Shown here: one piece after another, positions 21,243 through 21,328 of the stretch
Layout of the letters: every line of letters begins with the position of its first letter
Numbering within the stretch: the stretch's first letter is position 1
Source of the DNA: JBBRLG01 sp038231495
GTDB lineage: Bacteria > Planctomycetota > Planctomycetia > Gemmatales > Gemmataceae
Direction: 5' to 3'
Assembly: GCA_038231495.1 (NCBI GenBank)
Contig: JBBRLG010000049.1
Span: forward strand, 1-21,328
Length of the DNA stretch: 21,328 nt
Notes under the pieces: generated by a model
What the model was told of the DNA's origin: nothing
Seen by the model: the letters and a program-made list of their open reading frames with translations, nothing else
The model's database searches: none
Translations under genes and position numbers: made by a program

Positions 21243-21328
21243 CTCCTTTTTCTACGACGGTCTAATCTCCCCACTAATTGGTCTGCTTCCCCGCAACAAA
21301 GACCAGTCCACCATGAAGGGAATCAGCA
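21243..21328 (-). other. Region upstream of the giant gene, window edge
   Basis: In the frame of the giant gene a TAG lies two codons before the GTG start. The other two minus-strand frames also end within this stretch (a TAG near 21276 and a TAA just inside the giant gene). It could be a promoter and leader, or the end of an upstream gene. The strong AAAAAGGAGG just before 21240 looks like a real ribosome-binding site, but no normal start codon follows at the usual distance. Confidence 0.35.

Overview
The window looks like chromosomal DNA of a high-GC planctomycete, probably near Gemmataceae. The reasons are a giant FecR + VIT (vault/inter-alpha-trypsin) + degenerate vWA + helical-repeat protein, paired secreted CxxC proteins, a WD40-like (PD40) secreted protein, and a high density of palindromic and GC-rich repeats. 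This assignment is an inference from gene style; no rRNA or tRNA gene is visible.

Layout. 1-3360 is an accessory, repeat-rich stretch. It holds a small hypothetical gene on the minus strand (148-615) behind three 20-bp tandem repeats. Next comes a broken integron-type tyrosine recombinase whose catalytic domain has been replaced by a cassette: a four-helix-bundle (S23/IVP-type) gene between inverted arrays of a GGCAGTC heptamer. The integrase C-terminal tail follows, then a MITE-like element, a near-terminator palindrome, a membrane-anchored hypothetical gene (2430-3008, minus) and a decayed heptamer array. 3360-6761 is a full-length mfd (transcription-repair coupling factor), with a 28-bp palindrome starting in its stop codon. 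6920-8326 is a class III PLP aminotransferase.

8503-11297 is a tight three-gene plus-strand unit: a YcgR/DUF318-type permease, a His-rich YcgQ/TIGR03943-type membrane partner, and a single-domain HD (ppGpp hydrolase, MESH1-like) protein. The first two probably move or bind a metal ion; the reason for the HD partner is unknown. 11298-11901 has no gene but carries a MITE-like element with ~45-bp terminal inverted repeats. 11902-14324 holds two tandem paralogous exported proteins with an N-terminal CxxC, separated by a C/G-rich repeat array.

14380-21242 is read leftwards: a PD40 beta-propeller exported protein and a 1942-residue FecR/VIT/vWA-like protein. The gap between these two minus-strand genes and the gap at the convergent end with the CxxC pair each hold a copy of the same palindrome. 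The giant gene carries two in-frame copies of the C/G-rich palindromic repeat, and its start looks incomplete because no membrane anchor or export signal precedes the FecR domain.

The most interesting signals are the heptamer-bounded four-helix-bundle cassette inside the integrase, the palindromic repeats translated in frame within the giant protein, and the permease/His-rich/HD unit.
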